Below the pieces are notes generated by a model. The model had not been told where the DNA came from. It was given only the letters and a program-made list of their open reading frames with translations, and searched no databases. 64,000 nucleotides of DNA, taken from contig NZ_JARXZC010000014.1 in the NCBI RefSeq assembly GCF_029894335.1, positions 62,001 to 126,000 of the forward strand, read 5' to 3'. A program made the position numbers and the translations under genes. This DNA comes from Kitasatospora sp. MAP5-34. Lineage in GTDB: Bacteria; Actinomycetota; Actinomycetes; Streptomycetales; Streptomycetaceae. Below, one piece after another: positions 49,830 to 59,223 of this stretch (position 1 is the stretch's first letter; the number at the start of each line of letters is the position of its first letter).

Positions 49830-51527
49830 ATGGAGCACGAACCCCTCGACCCGGGGACCCACGCCGCCGCCGGTCCACCCCAGCCCGGCGGGGAGCCGTG
49901 GCAGCGCCTGACCGGGTACGCGTATCTGAGCGCCCCCGAGCGCATGGAGTACGTGGCGGTGATGCGGGTGTTCTGCTCCACGCTGCTCGCCGATCTGGCC
50001 GTGCCCGACGTACGGGCCAAACTGCCGCAGCACAGCGTGTCAACGTCATCAGTGTCATCAGTGCCATCAGTGTCAGGGGAATCGCTCGACGCCGAGACGC
50101 TGACCGCCCGGCTCGAACAGCTGGTGAAGTGGGGCAACCTGCTGCGCAGCACGCACGCGGTCAAGGTCACCAGCATCGCGGAGTACCAGCGCTCGCGCGC
50201 CCGGTACCAGCTGTCGAAGCTCGGGGAGCGGATCCAGCGGGACGCCGACGAGGTGCTCGCGGGGGCGGACGCGGCACGGGAGGTGAGCAGTGAGCTGCTG
50301 ACCCTGGTGGACCGGGGGCTCGGCGAACTCGTCCTCGCCGTGCGGCGGCCGGGCGGCGCCGATCCCCAGGACGCGCTGGAGCGGGTCAGCACGCTGTTCG
50401 TCCAGTTCGCCGAGTTCGCGGACTCGGTCCGGGACTTCTACGCCTACCTGGGCCAGGTGCTGACCCGCTACGACCTGGACGGAGCCGAGTACCAGGGTTT
50501 CAAGGAACTCCTGCTGGACTACGTGGAGGCGATCACCGAGGACGTGTCGTTCCGGTCGCCGAGGATCGCGGCGAGCCTGGCCGAGCTGTGGCCCGAGCTG
50601 CCCGGCCTGTTGCAGCGGATCGACGGCCACGCGGTCGGGCTGGGGACCCTGTCGTCCGGACTCCCGGAGACCCGGGTGCAGCGCAGCCGTGGGCGGGAGC
50701 TCGCGGACTGGGAGGGCCTGCGTGGCTGGTTCGTCGACCTGGACGGCCAGGGCAGCCAGGTCGACCAGCTCCGGGACGCGACGTTGCGCGCTCTCCAGTC
50801 ACTGCTGGCCAACGCCAAGCGGATGCTCCGCTCGGCGTCCGGCGAGATGTCGCGGCGCCGGGATCTGCTGCGGCTCGCGGCCTGGTTCGACGCCGCCGAC
50901 CCGGAGGGAGCGCACGACCTCGCGGTCGCCGCCTTCGGGCTCTACGGCGCACGCCACCTCGGCGTGGCTCCGGACCCGGACGGAGTGGTGCCCGCCTACG
51001 TCAGTTGGTGGAGCGGCCCGGTCGTCGACGTGCCGGTGGCCCTGCGGGAGCGCGGCAACCGGGCGCAGCGCGGCCGGACCGCCGCCGTCGAGGACCACTC
51101 CGCGCAGAAGCTCCGGCTGGTCGAGCAGGCGCAGGCCCAGGCGGCCGCCCGGCAGGCCGCCGCCGCCGAACTGCGCAGCGCGTCCGGCCGGTTCGAGCAG
51201 GTCCGGCTGACCGCGGCGGCCATGACCCTGCTGCTGGAGCTGCTCGCCTCGGCGCTCGGCCAGGCCCAGCTCCGGCGCCCCGCTGATGTCCACCCAGCCG
51301 GCGACCCGACTGACTTCAGGTTGGACGATATCCAGGCGGGGGACGCCGAGTTGGACCTTCATCTGACGGTTCTTCGGATACCCGGTGTCAGCTCGGTGCT
51401 GCGTTCCGTGGACGGTGACCTGACGGTCGACGACCTGGAGCTGGTCGTCACGGCGTACCGCGCGCCCGGCATGGCCGACACTGTGGCCGGCACCGTGGCC
51501 GATACCGTGGCAGAGGTGAGTGCCTGA
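49830..51527 (+). CDS. jetA: Wadjet type II JetA (DUF2397/TIGR02677)
   Basis: 565 residues from ATG 49830. It matches the TIGR02677 family in length, helical content and gene context: first of four consecutive genes in the type II Wadjet order. JetA is the kleisin-like subunit of the SMC complex that extrudes DNA loops and selects small circular DNA. The first half has a winged-helix-like region (LTARLEQLVKWGNLL), the rest is long helices. A Ser/Val-rich linker (about residues 71-85) comes from a 9-bp repeat (50045-50076), and the C-terminus has DTVAGTVADTVAE repeats. It ends in a TGATG overlap with jetB. Confidence 0.87.
   Translation: MEHEPLDPGTHAAAGPPQPGGEPWQRLTGYAYLSAPERMEYVAVMRVFCSTLLADLAVPDVRAKLPQHSVSTSSVSSVPSVSGESLDAETLTARLEQLVKWGNLLRSTHAVKVTSIAEYQRSRARYQLSKLGERIQRDADEVLAGADAAREVSSELLTLVDRGLGELVLAVRRPGGADPQDALERVSTLFVQFAEFADSVRDFYAYLGQVLTRYDLDGAEYQGFKELLLDYVEAITEDVSFRSPRIAASLAELWPELPGLLQRIDGHAVGLGTLSSGLPETRVQRSRGRELADWEGLRGWFVDLDGQGSQVDQLRDATLRALQSLLANAKRMLRSASGEMSRRRDLLRLAAWFDAADPEGAHDLAVAAFGLYGARHLGVAPDPDGVVPAYVSWWSGPVVDVPVALRERGNRAQRGRTAAVEDHSAQKLRLVEQAQAQAAARQAAAAELRSASGRFEQVRLTAAAMTLLLELLASALGQAQLRRPADVHPAGDPTDFRLDDIQAGDAELDLHLTVLRIPGVSSVLRSVDGDLTVDDLELVVTAYRAPGMADTVAGTVADTVAEVSA
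50045..50076. repeat. 9-bp tandem repeat in jetA
   Basis: Three adjacent copies of a GTCATCAGT-type unit plus a partial one, encoding SSV/SSV/PSV. Confidence 0.7.
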
Positions 51528-52951
51528 TGGCGGCGTTGCCCTCCGCGTACGACGTCGCGCTCGCCGCCGAACGGCGCGCCGCCGCGCGGCTGCTGCTCGC
51601 GCACCCGCTGGTGACCTCGAACGGGCCGCACGCCGACGCCTTTCCGCTGATTCGCCGCCATGCCGACTGGCTCGCCCAGCGGTTCCAACAGGTGCTGGGC
51701 TACCGCCTGTTGGTGGAGGCCTCGTATGCCCGGCTGTTCAAGGCCGGTCTCGGCGCGGCGGCCGGCCACCGGCTGGTCCGGTCGACCGGCACACCCTTCA
51801 CGCCCCGCACCTATGCCTACCTCGCCCTCGCCCTGTCCGTCCTGGTGACGGCGCCCGAGCAGCTCCTGCTCTCGCAACTGGTCGCCGACCTGCGAGCGGC
51901 GGCGGTCGACGCGGGTCTCGAACTCGCCGACACCGGGCGGCAGGTGGAGAAGCGGACGATGGCCGCCGCGCTGCGCCAGCTGGTCGAGTGGGGCGTACTG
52001 AGCGAGACCGAGGGCAGCATCGGCGCGGTGGCGGACGACTCGGCGGCCGAGGCGCTGCTGACGGTCGACCGGGACATCGCCCGGGTGGTGGTGGCCGGCC
52101 CGCTCGCAGCGAGCCGCGACGGCGCGGATCTCGTGCTCCGGGCCGCCGACCCGGGGTTCGGCGGGCCCCGGACGTACGTACGGCGCCGGCTGGTGGAGAC
52201 ACCGGTCGTCCACCTGGACGATCTCACCGCTGCCGAGCGCGAGTGGCTGCGCACCCGGCAGCGTCGGGAGGCCCAGGCATTCTCCGAACTGCTCGGCCTG
52301 GAGGCGGAGATCCGCGCCGAGGGTGTCGCGATGGTCGACCCGGACGACGAGCTGAGCGACCTGCACTTCCCGGGAACGGGCACGGTCGCCCAGGCCGCGC
52401 TGCTCCTGGTGGACCGGCCCGTCCGGCAGCTGCGGCCCGAGGACGCGGGCCACCCGGCGGTCGGCGGCCGCCTGACGATCGGTGTACCGATCCCACCCGG
52501 CCTGGTCGACGAGATCCTGCACGACCTCATCGAGGCCTACGGACGACGGAGCAACTGGCAGCGCGGCTACCTGGACGACCGGGCGGCGCTGAGCTCCGAC
52601 GTCCTCGAACTCCTCACCCGGATGCGGCTGGTGGCCCCGGCCGGCCCGCTGCGCGCCGACGGGCAGGGCGTCCCGCCGGAGTACGGGACGGACGCCGCCG
52701 ACGGACGGTCCGTCACCGACGTCGCAGCCGCCAGAGGACATGCGGGCGGCCATGGCCTGGTCCTGCTGGCCGCAGCGGCCCGCTACGCCACCACCGTCTC
52801 GCTCCCGGCCCGGAAGCCGGACCAGCCGCCGCCCGACCGCGCGGACCGGCCGTCAGCCGACCACGCCGACCACGCCGCCCGCCCGCTGCCCGACGCCCGC
52901 GCGGACCAGCCGTCAGCCGACGACGCCCGACAGGAAGAGCCGTCACCTTGA
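51527..52951 (+). CDS. jetB: Wadjet type II JetB (DUF2398/TIGR02678)
   Basis: 474 residues from ATG 51527. It belongs to the TIGR02678 family by position and composition: N-terminal helical part, then TYAYLALALSVLVTAPEQLLLSQLVADLR. A winged-helix-like KRTMAAALRQLVEWGVL (about 144-160) fits a KITE-type partner of the JetA kleisin. The C-terminal 45 residues are an Asp/Pro/Ala repeat (DRPSADHA, DQPSADDA) probably unstructured. TTGA overlap with jetC. Confidence 0.85.
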   Translation: MAALPSAYDVALAAERRAAARLLLAHPLVTSNGPHADAFPLIRRHADWLAQRFQQVLGYRLLVEASYARLFKAGLGAAAGHRLVRSTGTPFTPRTYAYLALALSVLVTAPEQLLLSQLVADLRAAAVDAGLELADTGRQVEKRTMAAALRQLVEWGVLSETEGSIGAVADDSAAEALLTVDRDIARVVVAGPLAASRDGADLVLRAADPGFGGPRTYVRRRLVETPVVHLDDLTAAEREWLRTRQRREAQAFSELLGLEAEIRAEGVAMVDPDDELSDLHFPGTGTVAQAALLLVDRPVRQLRPEDAGHPAVGGRLTIGVPIPPGLVDEILHDLIEAYGRRSNWQRGYLDDRAALSSDVLELLTRMRLVAPAGPLRADGQGVPPEYGTDAADGRSVTDVAAARGHAGGHGLVLLAAAARYATTVSLPARKPDQPPPDRADRPSADHADHAARPLPDARADQPSADDARQEEPSP

Positions 52952-55900
52952 GCCGCCAGATCGCCCCCACCGGACCGCAGGCCCCTGTCGGCGGGTACGG
53001 ACGGCAGGAGCCCGCCGCGTACCGCTTCCGGATGCACCGGGCGGGCATCCGCAACGTCTGGCAGTACGACGAACAGGAGTTCCAGTTCGGCGACGGTCGG
53101 CTCCTGCTGCGTGGCAAGAACGGCGCCGGCAAGTCCAAGGCCCTGGAAATGCTGCTGCCGTACCTCCTCGACGGCGACGCCCGCGCGCTCGACGCCACCG
53201 GGACGGGCCGTACCACCCTCGCCTGGCTGATGCTCGACGGCTTCGAGCAGACCAACCGGCTCGGCTACCTCTGGGTCGAGTTCCGCCGCACCGACGAGAG
53301 CGGCGCGCAGCGGTACCTCACCCTCGGCGCCGCCATCCGCGCCTCCAAGTCCGCGAACACCGCCAAACCGTTCTTCTTCAGCACCACCCGGCGCGTCGGC
53401 GAAGACCTCCAACTCGCCGAGGCAGGGCAGCCGTTGCCGCTGGACCGGCTGCGTGCGAGCATCGGCCCGGAGAACGTCCTGGATCGCGCCGAGGACCACC
53501 GGACGCGGGTGGCCCGCGAGCTGTTCGGCCTCACCGACAGCTCCCGGTACCGCAATCTCACCCAGCAGCTGCACCGGCTGCGCCGCCCCACGATCGGCGA
53601 CCGCATCGAGTCGGGCGGCCTGGTCGCGGTGCTCAGCGAGACCCTTCCCGGGCTCGACGAGGAGGTGGTCGAGAAGGTCGCCCGCAACCTGGACGACCTC
53701 GACAGCGTCCGTGACGACCTCGGCAGGCTGGAGAAGACCGACGCCGCCCTGCGCCATTTCCTCGGCGGCTACCGGGGCTACCTGCACGGCCTGTTGCGCC
53801 GCCGCGCCGCCGACGTCAGCGGCGAACTGCTGCTGCTCGCCGAGCGACGCAAGGCGGCCGGCGTCGCCGCCAAGCTCGTCTCGGACCTGAGGACCGCCGA
53901 GGCTGCCGCAGTGGCGAGCCGCGACACGATGTGGGGTGAGCAGGAGGACGCCACGTCGGATCTCCGGACCCTCGAGAAGAGCGCGGGCTACCGCAGTCTG
54001 CAGGAACTCGGCGAGCGACGCGGCACGGTGGAGGCGCTGCGGACAGCGGCAGAGGCAGCGTTCAAGGCGCTCCGGGGTGCCCACGGCGCCGAGGTGGCGG
54101 CGGGTGCCGGACTCTCCGCCGGAGCGCTCCGTACGGGCACCGAACTCCGCGAACTCGGTGCCTGGCACCGCGAACTGCGCGATGCCGCTGAGAAGTCGGG
54201 TCTGGCCCTCGCGCATCTGGGCGACCCGGCGACGGTCCCCGCGATCACTGTCGGCCGGGCCTCGGACGAGGAGTTGACCGATCCGGACGGAGCCGGTCAC
54301 CAACTGCGCCGCGAGCTGGTGACCGCCTTCGACGCCGGGGCCGTGGTGGCGGCGCTGCGCAGCTGGGACGGCCAACTGGCCGCAGCCGAACCGGTCGTGA
54401 AGACCAGGCTCCGGACGGTCGGTGAACTGTCCGGTCTTCTGGCGCAGGCCCGCGCCGCCGAGGAATCCGCGCGGGAGGCCGACACCGAGTACGAACGCCT
54501 GGAGGCGCAGGCCCAGAGCGCCGCCGAGCAGACGGAACTCCGCAGGGGCGCGGTGCTGTTGGCGGGCGACGCGTACACGGCGCAGGTCTCCGCCTGGGCG
54601 GACCGGCTCCAGACCCTGGCCGGCGAACCCCTCGACGCGGTTCGGGCCGTCGTGGCCCAGGACCGGTCCCAAGCGGCTTTCGCGGACCGGGCGTTGCCCG
54701 CCGACGTCGCCGAGGAGGTCGAGACGGCCGCGCACGAGGCACTCGCCGGCCCGCTGAAGAGGCTCTCGGACCAGCGCGACAGCACCGCGGCGCTGGTCCC
54801 CGGCCTCGCCGCCACGCTCGAAACCCTCCGGCACGACCAGGCGGTGTGGGAACAGCACACCGACCCCGAGCCACCCCGCGCCCGGCACCACGAAGCTGTC
54901 CGGGCGCCGTTCACCGGTGCACCGCTGTACCGGGTCGTGGACTTCGCCGACGGTCTGACGGACGGCGAACAGAGCGGCCTGGAAGCGGCGTTGGAGGCCG
55001 GCGGGCTGCTCGATGCCTGGGTCACCGCCGAGGGAACGGCGCTCGACCCGCTCACCCGCGACACCCTGCTCGTCCCCGACACACCGACGGCCCCCGGGCC
55101 GAACCTGGCGGACGTCCTGCACCCGGTCTCCACCCCCGGCAGTGGAGTGACGGACCGTCAGATCCACCAACTCCTCGCCTCGGTAGCACTGGTACCGGAA
55201 GGCAGCCCGCTCGACGGGCCGTCCCGTAGTGCGGTCAGCCCGGACGGCCGCTGGCGGCTGGGCGTCCTACAGGGCGCCCACCGGAAGACCCGGGCCGAGT
55301 ACGTCGGCGCCGAGGTGCGCGCCGCCACCAAACGGCAGCGGCTCGCCGAGCTGGCCGGCCGGATCGCCGCCGCCGAGACCGAACTGACCACCGTCCAGGC
55401 ACTCCTGAAGACCCTGACGGATCACCGGGACACCCTCACCGCTGCTCTGCGGCGCGCGCCGAAGATCCATGGCCTCACCGACGCCTGGGCCCGCCTCACG
55501 GAGGCCGAACGCGCCGGGACGGCCCTCGCCCGCGCCACCGCTACGGCGGCCCGGGCGGCGAGCGAGGCCCGGACCCGCAGCGCGCAGGCCCGCCGGCAGG
55601 CCGAATCCCTGGCCACCGCCCACGCCCTGCCGGTCGACCCGCCCGCCCTGGACCTCGTCCGTGAGGCCCTGCGCGATCTCGGCAGCGGCACGGACCGGCT
55701 GCGCCGGCGGATCCGCACGGTCTCCGAGAGCATGGCCGCGCACCGGACCGAACGCACGGCCTACGAGAGCGCCCGGTCCGGCCACGCGGACGCGGCGGCC
55801 GACTACGTGCGGCACAGCGCGGCCCTGGCGGCCGCCCGCCGGGAGATCCGCCGGCTGGAGGAGACCGTCGGCGCGACGGCGCAGCAGATCCTCGCCGAGG

Positions 55901-57192
55901 AGGACGCGATCAGGCGGCGCCTGGCCACGATCGCCGACCACCTGCCGAAGGCCGAACGGGAGGTCGAGCGCCTGCACGACGAGCGGGTACGCGCGGAACA
56001 GGACGAACAGGCCCGCCGGACCGCCCTCGGCAGCCAGGAGGAGGAGGTGATCCGCTGCGGCCGCGCCCTGCGGACCGCGCTGGCGACCCCCGAGGTCGTA
56101 CGCGGCGCCGGGCTGACCGCCCACACCGCCGAGCTGACCGCGCCCGACCCGGCCCACGACGACGCGCGGGCCCGCCTCAAGGCCCTGCACACGCTGGTGG
56201 ACTCCTTGCGCGGCACGCTGGACCCGGAGCGACGGGACATCTCCGACACGGCGCTGCTCAACCGGTTCAACGACCTGCGCGACCAACTCGTCGGCGGCTA
56301 CGACGCGGCGCTGGAGGAACCCGACGGCATCAAGGTCTGCCGACTCCTCGACGACACCGGCCAGCACGACGTGGCCCTGGTCGGGGAGCGCATCGCACTC
56401 CAGGCCGCCGACGCCCGCTCCCGGCTCACCGAACGCGAACGCGACGTCTTCCACCGCTTCCTCACCGGCGAGCTGGGCGACAACCTCTCCAGCCAGGTCC
56501 TCGCCGCCGCCGCCCTGGTCGAGGCGCTCAACCGCACCCTGCGCTCCGTCCGCACCTCGCACGGGCTCGGCGTCGAGCTGGACTGGCGGCTCGCCGACAC
56601 CGTGTCCGCCGACGTACGGGCCGCCGTGGAACTCCTGCGCAGCCCGTCCGGTCTGCGGACCCGCGAACAGTCGGAGCAACTGCGGGAGGTCCTGCAGCGC
56701 AGGATCGAGGACGCCCGCCGGGCCGACCCCGCAGCCGGCTACGCCGCGCACCTGCGTACCGCGCTCGACTACCGCAGCTGGTTCACCTTCCAACCGTGGG
56801 TCGTCGACGACGCGGCCGCCGTCCGCAGGCGCAAGCTCTCCGGGCGCACCGGCCTCAGCCAGGGGGAGCAGCGCGTCCTGTCCTACCTCGTACTCTTCGC
56901 CGCTGCGGCGGCCCACTTCACCACACTCGCCGAGTCGGCGCCGCAGGCCCCGCGCCTGATCCTGCTCGACGACGCCTTCGCCAAGGTCGACGAGCCCACC
57001 CACGCCAGACTGGGCCGCATCCTGGTCGACCTCGATCTCGACTTCGTGCTGACCAGTGAACGGCTGATGGGCAACTGGCCGGATGTGCCGTCCCTGCACA
57101 TCTACGAATGCCTGCGCGACCCGCACCACCGAGGCGTCGCGACGCTGCACTACACCTGGAACGGCCGCAACCGCCGGCTGGTGAGCGTGTGA
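52948..57192 (+). CDS. jetC: Wadjet type II JetC, SMC-like ATPase (TIGR02680)
   Basis: 1414 residues from TTG 52948, close to the family's usual 1350-1400. Walker A RGKNGAGKSKALE is at about residue 55, long coiled-coil regions occupy roughly 230-1250, the ABC signature LSQGEQRVLSY is near 1302, and Walker B LILLDDAFAKVD near 1336. This is the motor subunit that binds DNA, dimerises and extrudes loops on plasmids using ATP. The frame is intact throughout. GTGA overlap with jetD. Confidence 0.93.
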   Translation: MSRQIAPTGPQAPVGGYGRQEPAAYRFRMHRAGIRNVWQYDEQEFQFGDGRLLLRGKNGAGKSKALEMLLPYLLDGDARALDATGTGRTTLAWLMLDGFEQTNRLGYLWVEFRRTDESGAQRYLTLGAAIRASKSANTAKPFFFSTTRRVGEDLQLAEAGQPLPLDRLRASIGPENVLDRAEDHRTRVARELFGLTDSSRYRNLTQQLHRLRRPTIGDRIESGGLVAVLSETLPGLDEEVVEKVARNLDDLDSVRDDLGRLEKTDAALRHFLGGYRGYLHGLLRRRAADVSGELLLLAERRKAAGVAAKLVSDLRTAEAAAVASRDTMWGEQEDATSDLRTLEKSAGYRSLQELGERRGTVEALRTAAEAAFKALRGAHGAEVAAGAGLSAGALRTGTELRELGAWHRELRDAAEKSGLALAHLGDPATVPAITVGRASDEELTDPDGAGHQLRRELVTAFDAGAVVAALRSWDGQLAAAEPVVKTRLRTVGELSGLLAQARAAEESAREADTEYERLEAQAQSAAEQTELRRGAVLLAGDAYTAQVSAWADRLQTLAGEPLDAVRAVVAQDRSQAAFADRALPADVAEEVETAAHEALAGPLKRLSDQRDSTAALVPGLAATLETLRHDQAVWEQHTDPEPPRARHHEAVRAPFTGAPLYRVVDFADGLTDGEQSGLEAALEAGGLLDAWVTAEGTALDPLTRDTLLVPDTPTAPGPNLADVLHPVSTPGSGVTDRQIHQLLASVALVPEGSPLDGPSRSAVSPDGRWRLGVLQGAHRKTRAEYVGAEVRAATKRQRLAELAGRIAAAETELTTVQALLKTLTDHRDTLTAALRRAPKIHGLTDAWARLTEAERAGTALARATATAARAASEARTRSAQARRQAESLATAHALPVDPPALDLVREALRDLGSGTDRLRRRIRTVSESMAAHRTERTAYESARSGHADAAADYVRHSAALAAARREIRRLEETVGATAQQILAEEDAIRRRLATIADHLPKAEREVERLHDERVRAEQDEQARRTALGSQEEEVIRCGRALRTALATPEVVRGAGLTAHTAELTAPDPAHDDARARLKALHTLVDSLRGTLDPERRDISDTALLNRFNDLRDQLVGGYDAALEEPDGIKVCRLLDDTGQHDVALVGERIALQAADARSRLTERERDVFHRFLTGELGDNLSSQVLAAAALVEALNRTLRSVRTSHGLGVELDWRLADTVSADVRAAVELLRSPSGLRTREQSEQLREVLQRRIEDARRADPAAGYAAHLRTALDYRSWFTFQPWVVDDAAAVRRRKLSGRTGLSQGEQRVLSYLVLFAAAAAHFTTLAESAPQAPRLILLDDAFAKVDEPTHARLGRILVDLDLDFVLTSERLMGNWPDVPSLHIYECLRDPHHRGVATLHYTWNGRNRRLVSV

Positions 57193-58499
57193 GCAGGCCC
57201 CAGCTACCGGCGCTGTCCGATCCCCCGGCCATGTCCGCCGAGACCAGGGCGTGGCTGGCCCGGCCCGGCCTGGACCGGCTGTGGGTCCTGCTGCGCCACC
57301 GGTTGGAGCGCAACGGCCTGCAAGCAGCCGGCAGCGTGCGCCTCACCGAACTGACTCCCACCGAACGCGAGGCGCTCTCCCTCCTGCTCGGCCGTCAGGT
57401 CACCCGCCCGGAGGCCACGGTCCGCCTGGCCGAACTGGACACCCGCCTGCGCTGCACGGCGGTCGGCCGGGGTCTGGTCGACACCGTCGACCAGCTCGGC
57501 CCGGCCCTGACCGACCGCCGGGCCGCCCGCGACACCGCCCGCGCCCGACGCGCCGACCTGTGGGCCTCGGCGAGCACGGCCCTGGCGGGCTCACCACTGG
57601 CCGGGCAGGACTGGGCCGCCGCCTGGCTGGACGACCTCCGCCGCGCCGGAACACCCGGCCGCCTGACGCCCGAAGCTGCAACGGACCTGGTGCGCCAGGC
57701 CGTTCAGCTCCTCGGCATCCTCTTCCCCGGCGGACCTGACGGACCATCAGATTCCAAGCTCCGGGGCCGGGGCGAACTCGCCTCGCGCGTCACGGGAACC
57801 GCCCACGGCCTGGACGACGACACCGTCCTCGCCCGCCTCGTACAACGCGGTATCGCCCGTGCCCACGGGGTGGCGCTCTCCGACGGCGCGGCGGGCCGTC
57901 GCGCACTGTGGCGCCTCGCCTCGGTCTCCCCGGACGAGGTGTCGAGCACCGTCCTCACCTATGGACTCCGCCCGACCGGACCCGGCTGGCGCGAAGCGGC
58001 ACTGCGCGAACGCGCCGACCACAACGCCGAGACCCACCTCACCCTCCGGGACCTGCGCAGCCTCGACCTCGCCCTGCCGCCGGGCACCCGGGTACACGTC
58101 TGCGAGAACCCTCGCGTGGTCGAGGCGGCGGCGGAGGCGGCCTGCACCGCGCCCTTGGTCTGCACGTCCGGAAGCGCCGCCACCGTCGTGCTGGAGCTCC
58201 TGGACGCACTGGCCGCCGCGAGCTGCGAACTCCGTTACCACGGCGACTTCGACTGGCCCGGCCTGGCCCTCGCCAACCGCGTCCTGCAACGCTGCGCAGC
58301 CACCCCCTGGCGGATGACGGCCGAAGACTACGAGCAACTGGCCGCCCACGCCCGGGCCCAGGGCGCCCCGCCCCTGCCACTGTCCGGCACACCCGTCGCG
58401 GCCGGCTGGGACGCCGCCCTGGCCCCTGCGATGACGGCCCTCGGTACGGCTCTGCACGAGGAGTCGGCCCTCCCCTTCCTCCTCGCGGACCTGGCTTAG
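57189..58499 (+). CDS. jetD: Wadjet type II JetD, TOPRIM nuclease (TIGR02679)
   Basis: 436 residues from GTG 57189. The C-terminal part carries TOPRIM-like acidic residues: Glu in CENPRVVEAA (about 305) and DFD in YHGDFDWPGLA (about 350), as in DUF2399. The N-terminal part matches the DUF3323-like helical region. JetD is the nuclease that cuts circular DNA once the JetABC complex has enclosed it. All four Jet genes are intact with catalytic motifs, so the system is probably functional. No gene follows in the operon. Confidence 0.9.
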   Translation: MSRPQLPALSDPPAMSAETRAWLARPGLDRLWVLLRHRLERNGLQAAGSVRLTELTPTEREALSLLLGRQVTRPEATVRLAELDTRLRCTAVGRGLVDTVDQLGPALTDRRAARDTARARRADLWASASTALAGSPLAGQDWAAAWLDDLRRAGTPGRLTPEAATDLVRQAVQLLGILFPGGPDGPSDSKLRGRGELASRVTGTAHGLDDDTVLARLVQRGIARAHGVALSDGAAGRRALWRLASVSPDEVSSTVLTYGLRPTGPGWREAALRERADHNAETHLTLRDLRSLDLALPPGTRVHVCENPRVVEAAAEAACTAPLVCTSGSAATVVLELLDALAAASCELRYHGDFDWPGLALANRVLQRCAATPWRMTAEDYEQLAAHARAQGAPPLPLSGTPVAAGWDAALAPAMTALGTALHEESALPFLLADLA

Positions 58500-58646
58500 A
58501 CCGACCGGCGGCCGGCCGCGCCTGTCCTCGGCCGGCGTCGAGCAAGGGCTGTGGATCGGGACGAGTACCTCATGCGCCCGGGACGCCAGCGCTCTCATCC
58601 TGGTGCAGACAGACAGCACACCTGCTGCACCTGCTGAGGAGAACTC

Positions 58647-59033
58647 ATGCTCGGACGAACGAAGATCAAGCTGATCGCCGCGCTGTCGTGCGGGGTCGTC
58701 GCGCTGGCACCCACGGCGGCGGTGGCCGCCGCAGGCAGCGGCGCCGGGGCCGCCACCTCCGCTCAGGCGGCGCCGCAGGCGCCGGCCGACCCCCATCCGC
58801 CCTACCGGGCCGAGTTCTTCGTGCCCGGAGTGATCATCTGGAGTGCGCCGGACGGCCAGTCGACCCGCCTCGGCCTGGGCTACCCGGGGCAGGGGTTCGC
58901 CGTCGACGACAACGCGGACGGCTCCAACTACACGTGTGATCTCACCAGTACCACCTTCTGGCTGCACGGTCAGGACATCGCCACGGGTGTCGTCGGCTGG
59001 GTCCCCTCCTGCAACCTCAACCTCGCTGGCTGA
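58647..59033 (+). CDS. Small secreted protein, function unknown
   Basis: 128 residues from ATG 58647, with GAGGAG seven bases upstream. Residues 1-28 form a Sec signal peptide ending near AVAAAG. The mature part has two Cys (CDL and SCNL) likely forming a disulfide, and a beta-rich WSAPDG...GLGYPGQGF...WVPSCNL pattern that resembles SH3-like bacterial domains of streptomycete secreted proteins. No catalytic residues visible. Monocistronic. Confidence 0.75.
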   Translation: MLGRTKIKLIAALSCGVVALAPTAAVAAAGSGAGAATSAQAAPQAPADPHPPYRAEFFVPGVIIWSAPDGQSTRLGLGYPGQGFAVDDNADGSNYTCDLTSTTFWLHGQDIATGVVGWVPSCNLNLAG

Positions 59034-59136
59034 CACCCCGCCCCACCCTCGGCCCGCCCACTCCCGCGCCGACCTGGTCGCAGCCGCCGGCGTCGGACCG
59101 TGGCTGAAGTACGGCCGCCGCACCGGCGACCACGGC

Positions 59137-59173
59137 TGAGGACCGCCCCGTCGTTCGACGGAGGCGGTCCTCA
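59137..59173. terminator. Terminator hairpin
   Basis: Outer stem TGAGGACCGCC / GGCGGTCCTCA (11 bp) with an inner CGTCG/CGACG pairing. It lies between the convergent secreted-protein and collagenase genes, followed by a run of AGGTCGTC/AGGTCATC repeats to 59226. Confidence 0.75.
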
Positions 59174-59223
59174 GGTCGTCAGGTCGTCAGGTCATCGGCC
59201 GGTCAGGCCATCGGCCCGTCAGG

